Positions 27,200 through 35,328 of a DNA stretch of 64,000 bases are shown piece after piece (the stretch's first letter is position 1; every line of letters begins with the position of its first letter). Below the pieces are notes generated by a model. The model did no database searches. It had not been told where the DNA came from and saw only the letters and a program-made list of their open reading frames with translations. The stretch comes from Noviherbaspirillum humi (GTDB lineage: Bacteria; Pseudomonadota; Gammaproteobacteria; Burkholderiales; Burkholderiaceae_D): assembly GCF_900188095.1 (NCBI RefSeq), contig NZ_FZOT01000013.1:62001-126000 (forward strand). The letters run 5' to 3'. A program made the translations under genes and the position numbers.

Positions 27200-29815
27200 A
27201 TGAGTCATCCAAGCCCCATTGCAGCTTCCAGCTTGAACGTTGGTGGCGAGCGTTACGCATTTATTGATTTGCCGTCGCGGTTCGGCGCGCGTGTCCACCA
27301 GTTGCCCGTGGTACTGCGCATCCTTCTGGAAAACGTGCTGCGCAATACTTCAGGCGCGGAACAGGACGCGGCCGTCGCAGCCTTGTTCGATTGGCTGGAA
27401 CGAGGCAGCAGCGAAGCCGAGCTTGCGTTCCAGCCCGGTCGGATCCTGATGCACGACACCACGAGTACGCCGGCCCTGGTCGATGTCGCCGCGATGCGGG
27501 ACGAGGTGGCGGAAGCGGGCGGAGATCCGTCCATCCTGAATCCGGTGCTGCCGGTCGATGTATCGGTCGATCATTCGCTGGCCGTGGAAGCCTATGGCCG
27601 TGCGGACGCCGCCGTCATCAACATGGGCCACGAGATCCGGCGCAATGGGGAACGCTACCGTTTCCTGCGCTGGGCTGCGGGCACGCTCAATCATGTGCGC
27701 ATCCATCCGCCCGGCACCGGCATCATGCATACCATCAACCTCGAACAGCTGGCGACGGTCGTCACGACGCAGGACCTCGATGGCGTGCGATGGGCGGTTC
27801 CGGACACGATGATCGGCACCGACAGCCACACGCCGATGATCAACGGCATCGGCGTCCTGGGATGGGGCGTCGGCGGGCTGGAAGCCGAGACGGTGCTGTT
27901 CGGCATGCCCACCATGCTGCGCATCCCGGAAGTGGTCGGCGTCAAGCTGACGGGCCGACTCAGGCCGGGCGTGACGGCGACCGACCTGGCATTGACCGTC
28001 ACCCACCATCTGCGCGAGCTCGATGTGACCGGTTCGTTCGTCGAATTTTATGGCCCCGGGGTCGGCGGCCTGTCGGCCAGCGAGCGCAGCGTGGTCGCCA
28101 ACATGGCGCCTGAATATGGCGCCACCACCGGCTTCTTCCCGGTCGATGCCGCCACGGTGGACTATCTCCGCATGACGGGCCGCAGCCAGGCCAGCCTCGA
28201 ACTGGTGGAGCATTATTGCCGCCGCAACGCGATGTGGTTCGATCCTGCCGCGGAGCCGCGCTACACGCGGACCCTGGAAATCGACCTCGCCGGCATTGCC
28301 TGGCATGTGGCCGGGCCGCGCCGCCCGCAAGACTTGCTCAACTATGGCGATACCGCAGCCGCCCTGGCGAAGGTCGGCTTCCAACCGGCGCAGGCAGGCG
28401 AGCTGCCGAAGCATCCGGTGGCCATCGCCGCCATTACCAGCTGCACCAATACCTCGGATCCCGGACTGCTCATCGCCGCCGGTCTCCTCGCACGCAAGGC
28501 GCGCTCGCTCGGCCTGTCGGTCCCGCAATGGGTCAAGACCTCCCTCGCTCCCGGGTCGCCGGCCGCCGCTTCCTATCTGCGGCGAGCCGGCCTGCTGGAT
28601 GATCTGTCGGCGGTCGGCTTCGACATCGTCGGTTTCGGCTGCACGACCTGCATCGGCAATCCGGGGCCGCTGACCGAACCCATTCGCCAGGCGCAGGATC
28701 GGCATGCCAGCAAAGCGGTCGCCATCCTCTCCGGCAACCGGAATTTTCCCGGGCGCGTGCATCCCGACCTGGAGCTGAGCTTCATCATGTCGCCGGCGCT
28801 GGTGATTGCCTTCGGCCTGGCCGGCGATGCGGAACGGGATTTGAGCCGGCAGCCGGTGCAAACGACGGCGGCAGGAAAGCCGGTCTATCTCCATGATCTC
28901 TGGCCTCAGCCGGAAGAAGTGCGGGCGCATCTAGCACGCGCACTGGCGGCGGAGGATTTCGGCCGCGATTTCGCGCAGGCCAGCGCCAATCCGCTCTGGC
29001 ACGACCTGGAAGCGCCAAGCACGCCGCGCTTCCCCTGGAGCGAAACGTCCACCGCATTGCGCCGTCCGCCATTCGCTTCCCGGTCTCAGGGGAGCCAACT
29101 GGGCAGTTATACGGCCTGGCCGCTGATGGTGCTCGGCGATGACGTCACGACGGACCATATCTCGCCGGCCAGCGCCATCCCGCCGGACAGCCTGGTGGCC
29201 GATTACCTGGTGGCGAGGGGGGAGCAGCGAAACGATCTGAATGTGTTCGCATCGCGCCGCGGCAACTGGGAAGTGATGATGCGAGCCGCATTCCATAACA
29301 AGACACTGCGCAATCTGCTTGCGCCGGAAGCGCCGGTGGCGCACACCCTGCATGTGCCGAGCGGGGACGTCTTGCCCATATGGGACGTGGCGGAACGCTA
29401 TCGCGCCGCCGGCGAGCCGGTGGTGGTGCTGGCGGGCGAACGGTACGGCATGGGCTCATCGCGCGACTGGGCCGCCAAGGGACAGCGGCTGCTTGGCATT
29501 CGCGCCGTCCTCGCGGTCAGCTTCGAGCGGATTCACCGCTCCAACCTGATCGGCATGGGGATTCTGCCCTTGATGATGCCGGCGGAGATGCACCCGGCCC
29601 GGCTGATGCTGCTCCCCGGCGACCGCGTTCAGGTGGATGTGCCCGCCGATGCGCTTCGTCCACGTGCTTCGGTGCCGGTGCACATCATTCGGAAAAACGG
29701 AACGACTGAAACGTTCAGCGTCACGGCGGCCGTGGAGACACAACTCGAATGCGAGTTGCTGCGGCACGGTGGCGTCATTCCCAGCATCCTGCGGAAGACC
29801 CTGGCAAACGCCTAA
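27200..29815 (+). CDS. Aconitate hydratase, AcnA/AcnD type
   Basis: 871 residues, cytosolic [4Fe-4S] hydro-lyase interconverting citrate and isocitrate, or a methylcitrate-pathway relative. The three cluster cysteines are visible in AITSCTNTSDPG and GFGCTTCIGNPG. The active-site segment SGNRNFPGRVH and the swivel-domain Ser in RYGMGSSRDWAAKGQRLLG are intact. Length fits both AcnA (about 890) and AcnD (about 865). No prpB, prpC or prpF gene is nearby, so AcnA-type activity is the safer call. Probably a second aconitase beside a housekeeping copy elsewhere. Stand-alone gene. Confidence 0.9.
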   Translation: MSHPSPIAASSLNVGGERYAFIDLPSRFGARVHQLPVVLRILLENVLRNTSGAEQDAAVAALFDWLERGSSEAELAFQPGRILMHDTTSTPALVDVAAMRDEVAEAGGDPSILNPVLPVDVSVDHSLAVEAYGRADAAVINMGHEIRRNGERYRFLRWAAGTLNHVRIHPPGTGIMHTINLEQLATVVTTQDLDGVRWAVPDTMIGTDSHTPMINGIGVLGWGVGGLEAETVLFGMPTMLRIPEVVGVKLTGRLRPGVTATDLALTVTHHLRELDVTGSFVEFYGPGVGGLSASERSVVANMAPEYGATTGFFPVDAATVDYLRMTGRSQASLELVEHYCRRNAMWFDPAAEPRYTRTLEIDLAGIAWHVAGPRRPQDLLNYGDTAAALAKVGFQPAQAGELPKHPVAIAAITSCTNTSDPGLLIAAGLLARKARSLGLSVPQWVKTSLAPGSPAAASYLRRAGLLDDLSAVGFDIVGFGCTTCIGNPGPLTEPIRQAQDRHASKAVAILSGNRNFPGRVHPDLELSFIMSPALVIAFGLAGDAERDLSRQPVQTTAAGKPVYLHDLWPQPEEVRAHLARALAAEDFGRDFAQASANPLWHDLEAPSTPRFPWSETSTALRRPPFASRSQGSQLGSYTAWPLMVLGDDVTTDHISPASAIPPDSLVADYLVARGEQRNDLNVFASRRGNWEVMMRAAFHNKTLRNLLAPEAPVAHTLHVPSGDVLPIWDVAERYRAAGEPVVVLAGERYGMGSSRDWAAKGQRLLGIRAVLAVSFERIHRSNLIGMGILPLMMPAEMHPARLMLLPGDRVQVDVPADALRPRASVPVHIIRKNGTTETFSVTAAVETQLECELLRHGGVIPSILRKTLANA

Positions 29816-29910
29816 CACAGGGCAACCGGGCGGATGACCGCAGACGGCTTCCTGCTGTCATCCGCAGCGGCAGAATCCGGCAAATCCTGCAATTCGGGCA
29901 GCGGACTTCG

Positions 29911-30378
29911 CTACTTCTCCGGCATGGCGGAAGAGTGATGGCTTGTGATCAGCCACTGCGATCCATCCCAGGCATAGGAGTACGTGTATCGGGCCGGAAC
30001 GACTGCGCCCGTTCTCCCGAAGGTGAACGTGTACAACCCGGCGTCCACTGCCGAATTGCACCCCAGGTAAATCCTGCGCGAGTCGATTTTTCCCGACGGG
30101 CGGTCGGCGAGGAATTTGCGGAAGTAATCGTCCCTCTCCCCTGAGGTGAGACGCGGCTGGTTCGAGACGGTAGGCAGGAGAATCGCCTGCTCGGCGTAGT
30201 TCGCCGTCACCTTCCTCGGGTCTCCAGTCAGCAGGGACTGGTTCCATCGATCGAACAATGCAGCAATTTCCTGTTCCGAAGTTTTCTTGCATCCGTCTGC
30301 GCTGGATGCTTGCAAGCCCTGTTTCCCGGCACATCCGGAAAGCGCCAGGGTCAGAAAAATCGCGCCGGCTAGTTTCAT
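29911..30378 (-). CDS. Small lipoprotein with NTF2/SnoaL-like (SgcJ/EcaC) domain
   Basis: 155 residues. The N-terminus MKLAGAIFLTLALSGCAG is a lipoprotein signal with lipobox LSGC, so Cys 16 should be acylated and the protein anchored in the outer or inner membrane. The rest resembles the NTF2-like SgcJ/EcaC family: EIAALFDRWNQSLLTGDPRKVTANYAEQAILLP at the start of the cone fold, and YTYSYAWDGSQWLITSHHSS as closing strands. No catalytic role can be assigned. Stand-alone; convergent with the aconitase gene. Confidence 0.8.
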   Translation of the reverse strand: MKLAGAIFLTLALSGCAGKQGLQASSADGCKKTSEQEIAALFDRWNQSLLTGDPRKVTANYAEQAILLPTVSNQPRLTSGERDDYFRKFLADRPSGKIDSRRIYLGCNSAVDAGLYTFTFGRTGAVVPARYTYSYAWDGSQWLITSHHSSAMPEK

Positions 30379-30721
30379 GATGGAACTCCTGCGGTCGGAT
30401 GTGGCGGCTAATGCAGGCTCGCCCTTGGCAAGGCACGCTGAGCACCGATTAACCGGGAGGCGGCGTCGTTAGAAAAAGCGGCAACGACCATACAAAAATA
30501 GTCGACCAGTGGAAGAATGCAAAATGAATATGCATCCGAGCGGGCCTTGGCTGTTCGCGTCTGCCGTTTGGCAAGCGCCGGCCGGATCGGCGCGGATCGA
30601 ACCTGGCTGCCGGGTGTGGCGGTACGTCAAGGCATGCAGTGCGAATCGCCCCCTATACTTCGGGAAGATGCTTGCGACATGTGCCCTTCCTGATAATCCC
30701 CCGCGCTTAGGAGAAGCTGCT
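30379..30721. other. Intergenic region before the 78-aa gene
   Basis: 343 bases between divergent small genes. An in-frame extension of the next gene reaches 30509 but has no start signal and is composed like non-coding sequence. No hairpin or repeat stands out. Confidence 0.4.
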
Positions 30722-30958
30722 ATGGAACGCCAAATTCTTTCTCCGCAGGAAATTCAACAGTACGTGCAGGTCCGGGTGAACCAGCTGCGTGAAGTGCAGG
30801 AGGACGATGCGCATGTATCCGTTCCCTTGCCCGAACCGCGGTCGGCGGGTATCGACGGCTGCAACTGGACCATGCAGATACCGGGCGAGGAAAAGGCCTA
30901 CAGGCTGGACATCCGCTATATCGTCGAAGAGGCGCAGAAGAGAGTCAATCTTCCCTGA
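30722..30958 (+). CDS. Hypothetical small protein, 78 aa
   Basis: A short acidic protein (MERQILSPQEIQQYVQVRVN, then a beta-like GIDGCNWTMQIPGEEKAYRL and a final helix). TTAGGAGAAG lies just upstream of ATG 30722 with good spacing, which decides the start against the longer frame. I do not recognise a family; there is no signal or membrane segment. Confidence 0.7.
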   Translation: MERQILSPQEIQQYVQVRVNQLREVQEDDAHVSVPLPEPRSAGIDGCNWTMQIPGEEKAYRLDIRYIVEEAQKRVNLP

Positions 30959-31115
30959 AGGAGGCGGCCCAGGGTAGCCCGGTATCCACGGCCGAGAGGA
31001 TTCGCAGCGCCTGCGACCTGCCACCGCGAGTCTCTGCTTCCACCGATCGGCATGCTGAAGGAGGGGAGCTTCAACCGATGGCGCCTCCCCGGTGTCAGAT
31101 CATGCGGCAACGAGT

Positions 31116-32123
31116 TCAAAACCCTTCAAGCACGATCTTGCCCCGCGCACGGCCGCTTTCGATGAGCGCATGAGCGCGGCGAAGGTTTTCGGCGGTAATG
31201 CGTCCAAAGTGTTCGCCCACCGTGGTGCGAAGCGTGCCGGCGTCGACCAGGTCGGCGATCCGATCGAGAATCTCGTGCTGCCGCACCATGTCCGGCGTCT
31301 CGAAGAGGGAGCGGGTAAACATCAGTTCCCAGTGCAGCGAGATTGCCTTGCGCTTGAGCGGCATCGCATCCAGCGTGGCCGGATCATCGATGATGCCGAA
31401 CCGGCCCTGCGGGGCAAGCGCTTCGACGATTTGCGCAAAATGCTTGTCCGTCTGCGTGAGGCTGGCGACGTAACGCACCTGAGACACACCGATGTCCTGC
31501 AAGCCGTCCAGCAACGGCCGCGAATGGTCGATGACATCATGCGCGCCCAGTTCCCGCGCCCAGGCCTGCGTTTCCGGGCGCGAAGCCGTCGCGATGACGC
31601 GCAAGCGGGTCAGGCGGCGCGCCAGCTGCGTGAGTATCGAGCCGACGCCGCCAGCCGCCCCGATGATCAGGAGGGCCTCGCCCTCGCCGCCGCCTTCCGC
31701 CACGCCGAGGCGGTCGAAAAGCAGTTCCCAGGCGGTGAGCGAAGTCAGCGGCAGCGCGGCGGCATGGGCATCGGTCAACGACACCGGCTTGCGGCCGGCG
31801 ATGCGCTCATCCACCAATCCGTATTCCGCATAGGCGCCGGGCCGCGCGATCGAGCCGGCGTAAAACACGTCGTCGCCGGGTTTGTACAGGGCGACGTCGT
31901 GGCCGACGGCCTCCACCGTGCCGACAGCATCCCAGCCCAGCACGCGCGGCCCATCGGTCGGCGACCCCTTGCGCACCTTGGTGTCGACCGGATTGACCGC
32001 AATCGCCCGGATCCTGACGAGCAAATCCCGCGGTCCCGGCTCGGGCTTGGGAAGTTCCGCGTCGTAGAGGGAGTTTGGGTTCTCGGCCGGGAGACCATGC
32101 TGCGTATAGACGATAGCTTTCAT
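31116..32123 (-). CDS. Zinc-type alcohol dehydrogenase-like / quinone oxidoreductase (MDR family)
   Basis: 335 residues of the medium-chain dehydrogenase/reductase superfamily. The GroES-like catalytic domain covers about 1-120 (AVNPVDTKVRKG, VLGWDAVGTVEAVG), then a Rossmann domain with LIIGAAGGVGSILTQLARR. The structural and catalytic zinc cysteines are absent, as in NADPH quinone reductases of this branch. It probably reduces a quinone or enone. It is divergent from a LysR gene 128 bases away, a very common pairing in which the LysR protein responds to electrophiles. GGAG is 8 bases before ATG 32123. Confidence 0.88.
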   Translation of the reverse strand: MKAIVYTQHGLPAENPNSLYDAELPKPEPGPRDLLVRIRAIAVNPVDTKVRKGSPTDGPRVLGWDAVGTVEAVGHDVALYKPGDDVFYAGSIARPGAYAEYGLVDERIAGRKPVSLTDAHAAALPLTSLTAWELLFDRLGVAEGGGEGEALLIIGAAGGVGSILTQLARRLTRLRVIATASRPETQAWARELGAHDVIDHSRPLLDGLQDIGVSQVRYVASLTQTDKHFAQIVEALAPQGRFGIIDDPATLDAMPLKRKAISLHWELMFTRSLFETPDMVRQHEILDRIADLVDAGTLRTTVGEHFGRITAENLRRAHALIESGRARGKIVLEGF

Positions 32124-32251
32124 TTCGAGCTCCAGTCAGTGGGAAATCGGCAGGCACGAAAACGGGTTCATGCCTGGCATATGGACCGTATTCTCCACGC
32201 TGAAAATTCCATGAAAAACCGGGAAAATGGAGCAACACCTTCACTCTGATA

Positions 32252-33220
32252 ATGAAAATGATCCGGATCGACGACCTCCAGCTTTTCGTGCGCACCGCGG
32301 CGCTGGGCAGCTTCTCCAACGCTGCCCGGGAGGCCGACCTGCTGCCGGGACAGGTCAGTGCGGCGATTCAGCGGCTGGAACGCGAACTGGAGATACGGCT
32401 CTTTGCCCGCTCTACCCGCAGCCTGAAACTCACGGCGGAAGGCGAGCAGTACCTCCCTTATGCGCAAAAAGTCCTGTCCACCCTCAGCGAAGGAAAAGAC
32501 TGCCTGCAAGGCGAACGCCGGGAGCTTCGGGGCACGTTGAAGATTTCAGCCCCGTCGGACCTCGGCCGCAACGTGCTGCTGCCGTGGCTGACGGCGTTTC
32601 GCGAAGCGCATCCGAAGCTCGTGCTGAAGTTGTCGCTGTCGGACCACGTCACGGACGTGTTCCGGGACCCGGTCGACCTTGCCCTCCGCTATGGCCTGGT
32701 CGAACATGCGCGCTATGTGGCATTGCCGCTGGCGGAAAGCAACCGGCGCGTGCTCGTGGCTTCGCCGGATTACCTGGAGCGCCATGGCAGGCCGTCCTCG
32801 CTCGACGAACTGGCCATGCACAAGAGCCTGCTCTTCGTGCTGGATGGCCGGGTGTACGACAGGTGGGTTTTTCCGGTCGGCGCCGCGCGCAGACAGGTCA
32901 CGGTCAAGGGGGAACTGCTTTGCGACGACGCGGACGTCGCTCGGCGCTGGGCGGTCGAAGGGCTCGGCATTGCCTATAAATCCTGGCTCGACGTTTGCCG
33001 CGACGTCACGAGTGGACGGCTGGAGATCGTCATGCCGGAGCAGTTGGGCGAACCGGTGCCGCTGCATCTCGTATGTCCGCATCGCCGACAATTCTCTCCC
33101 GCTGTGCGATACCTGCATGCCGAGCTCAGGGAGCGAATCGCGCCGCTGCTGGCCGAGTTGAGGCACTACACGAAATTCGACGAACATGGTGCGCTGGAAC
33201 CGTCCCACGAGCCAAACTGA
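32252..33220 (+). CDS. LysR-family transcriptional regulator
   Basis: 322 residues. Winged helix-turn-helix at about 5-65 (LFVRTAALGSFSNAAREADL, then AAIQRLERELEIRLF), followed by a periplasmic-binding-type effector domain from about residue 95. The start is either ATG 32252 or ATG 32258 (MIRIDDLQ). It is divergent from the oxidoreductase gene at 31116-32123, which is its likely target. Confidence 0.92.
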   Translation: MKMIRIDDLQLFVRTAALGSFSNAAREADLLPGQVSAAIQRLERELEIRLFARSTRSLKLTAEGEQYLPYAQKVLSTLSEGKDCLQGERRELRGTLKISAPSDLGRNVLLPWLTAFREAHPKLVLKLSLSDHVTDVFRDPVDLALRYGLVEHARYVALPLAESNRRVLVASPDYLERHGRPSSLDELAMHKSLLFVLDGRVYDRWVFPVGAARRQVTVKGELLCDDADVARRWAVEGLGIAYKSWLDVCRDVTSGRLEIVMPEQLGEPVPLHLVCPHRRQFSPAVRYLHAELRERIAPLLAELRHYTKFDEHGALEPSHEPN

Positions 33221-33488
33221 CCATTGCCTGCAATACGGATCCATGCGGTATGTCTGCACGGTTAATCAGCCGGCATGCGAAGAGCCGATGAGCGTTTCGA
33301 GTAGAATCGGGCGAGCGCAAGCGCCTTTCGCCGCATCGTCTTTAACATGGCTGGCGCGCGGGCTGCTGCGCCCATGACGGATGCGGCGTTATCTCGGTTC
33401 GGACAAAGGCATGAAGGGCAGCCCGCGCCAGCGTCCGCTCTCGATCGCAGGCTTGACCCGTTTCTCCACTTCCAAGGAGTCGACCGCA

Positions 33489-33776
33489 ATGGCTTATGCA
33501 TATGTCGTTGGCCAGATAACGATTAAAGATGAGACCAAGTGGGCCCGGTATCGGGATCAGGTGCCCGCCACAATCGCGCCGTGGGATGCGGAAATCGTCT
33601 TCCGCGGCAAGCAGGCCGCCGTCCTGGCGGGCGCGAATCCGCATCCGGATATTGTCGTCATCCGGTTTCCCAGCATGCGCGCGGCCGACGAGTGGCATGC
33701 CTCCTCCCAGTACCAGGCGCTCATTCCGCTGCGACAGGAAGCTGCCGATGTGGTGCTGACTGCGTACGAAGCCTAG
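33489..33776 (+). CDS. DUF1330 family protein
   Basis: 95 residues, a dimeric alpha/beta-barrel (ferredoxin-like) fold recognised by the opening AYAYVVGQITIKDETKWARYRDQV (shown in part as the family's first strand and helix), EIVFRGKQ and the closing pattern FPSMRAADEWHASSQYQ. Function of DUF1330 proteins is unknown. AAGGAG lies about 10 bases before ATG 33489. Stand-alone between the LysR and beta-lactamase genes. Confidence 0.85.
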   Translation: MAYAYVVGQITIKDETKWARYRDQVPATIAPWDAEIVFRGKQAAVLAGANPHPDIVVIRFPSMRAADEWHASSQYQALIPLRQEAADVVLTAYEA

Positions 33777-34016
33777 GCGGCCGACCCGCGGCTCGGGTAA
33801 GGAATCTTCCCTGTGCGACCGCTGGCGCAGTGGCACGGCGGCCACTCAAGCAGCCGTGCGCCTCCCGGGCTGAAAATCAGCACGCCCGCGCAGGATCACC
33901 CTGGCCGTTGTCCGGGACGCGGCAACCGGAATGGCGGCGTCAGGTGTCGATGAGGCAATGGCGTTTTCTCGTGCGACAATCCCGCTCCTTTTGCGTTTTC
34001 AAAATGAGGTTCATCG

Positions 34017-34901
34017 ATGGCGCACGCACCGAGGCGGCGCAGGCTCCTGCAGGCAGCCGCCTTTGCTTCTCTCGCAGCCGGCGCTGGATGGGCTGGCAGC
34101 ATGCCGCAGGAACCGGTCGCCATGACACGGCTGGAAGAGTTGGAGAAGGCATTCGGCGGACGGCTGGGGTTGTTCGCGCTCGATACCGGCAGCGGCGCCA
34201 GCCTCGGTTACCGCGATGCCGAACGCTTTCCGCTCTGCAGCACCTTCAAGGTGATGGCGGCGGCGGCGCTGCTTCGCGCAAGCGAACGCCGCCCCGGATT
34301 GCTGGCGCAGCGGGTGCACTACCGGCAAAGCGATCTGGTTGAATACTCGCCGCTCACGGAAGGCCATGTCGACGATGGCATGACGGTTGCAGCGCTGTGC
34401 GCGGCAGCCATCCAGTACAGCGACAATACCGCCGCCAACCTGCTGTTGCAGGTGCTGGGCGGCCCGGACGAGGTCACTGCATTCACCCGTTCCATCGGCG
34501 ACGCGCGGTTTCGGCTCGACCGGTGGGAAACCGCGCTCAACAGCGCGATCCCGGGCGACCCGCGCGATACCTCCACGCCTGCCGCCATGGCAACCAGCCT
34601 GCAGCGCCTAGTCTTGGGCGAGGCATTGGCGCCGGCTCAGCGCAGTCTGCTGCGCGACTGGCTGCGCGGGAACACGACCGGGGCGGCGCGCATCCAGGCA
34701 GCCCTGCCGGCTCGATGGATCATCGGCGACAAGACCGGCACGGGCTCATACGGCACGGCGAACGATGTCGCCGTGTTGTGGCCGCTCCGGCGCGCTCCTA
34801 TCGTCCTTGCCATCTACAGCACCCATCCGCAGGAAGACGCCAAGGGCCGCAGCGACATCGTCGCGGCGGCCGCCCGCATCGCCGTCGACTGGATGGGATG
34901 A
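34017..34901 (+). CDS. Class A beta-lactamase
   Basis: 294 residues, periplasmic serine hydrolase. The N-terminus HAPRRRRLLQAAAFASLAAG has a twin-arginine-like export signal. All class A motifs are present: STFK (nucleophile Ser and Lys), SDN, the omega-loop Glu in RWETALNSAIPGD, and KTGTGSYG. The catalytic set is therefore complete and activity against penicillins is expected; the spectrum cannot be read from sequence alone. No penR/ampR-type divergent regulator is next to it and no mobile-element sequence flanks it, so it looks like a resident chromosomal gene. Confidence 0.93.
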   Translation: MAHAPRRRRLLQAAAFASLAAGAGWAGSMPQEPVAMTRLEELEKAFGGRLGLFALDTGSGASLGYRDAERFPLCSTFKVMAAAALLRASERRPGLLAQRVHYRQSDLVEYSPLTEGHVDDGMTVAALCAAAIQYSDNTAANLLLQVLGGPDEVTAFTRSIGDARFRLDRWETALNSAIPGDPRDTSTPAAMATSLQRLVLGEALAPAQRSLLRDWLRGNTTGAARIQAALPARWIIGDKTGTGSYGTANDVAVLWPLRRAPIVLAIYSTHPQEDAKGRSDIVAAAARIAVDWMG

Positions 34902-35328
34902 TCGGCGCCGAACCAAGGCATGTCGCTCCAGCTGCCCGGAAGGCGCTGCGCCGGTTTCCCGGCCTGACCCGGTCCGGCAGAGAGCTGTTCGAATGCAATT
35001 CGGTCAGCCAACTGCTGTCACGGTTCGCCGATCCTCGAAATCGGTCAATCTCGACGTGCTCGACATGGTCTTGTCCAACGCGCAGTCGTCGATCCGGGCG
35101 CGACAGGGAAACAGCCGGCCGTAGCGCGGGCGGCGCGAGCGGCGGTCACTGCCGGGGATGGCGCGTCGCAAGCATTGCTGCCGTGCGGGGGAGTGGCGGA
35201 CCGGGCATTGGCATTCCAAACCTTGATCTACACTTACATTAAGCGCACGCGCCTGAACTCAGGCGGAAACTTGGTATCGGCATTAAAAATGCAAACAGGG
35301 AAGCGCCTCGTTCCATGGAGAAAGGCAG
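34902..35328. other. Intergenic region before the GGDEF-EAL gene
   Basis: 427 bases; short overlapping frames have no start signal. The last 100 bases are AT-richer and likely carry the promoter of the c-di-GMP gene. Nothing else recognisable. Confidence 0.4.

Noticed and set aside
29830-29865. Inverted repeat GCGGATGAC/GTCATCCGC after the aconitase gene
   Set aside because: The 18-base loop and lack of a T-run make it a weak terminator candidate; not listed as a feature.
31092-32249. Plus-strand frame of 385 codons opposite the alcohol dehydrogenase-like gene
   Set aside because: The minus-strand product is a full-length MDR enzyme with Rossmann motif and a proper ribosome-binding site.
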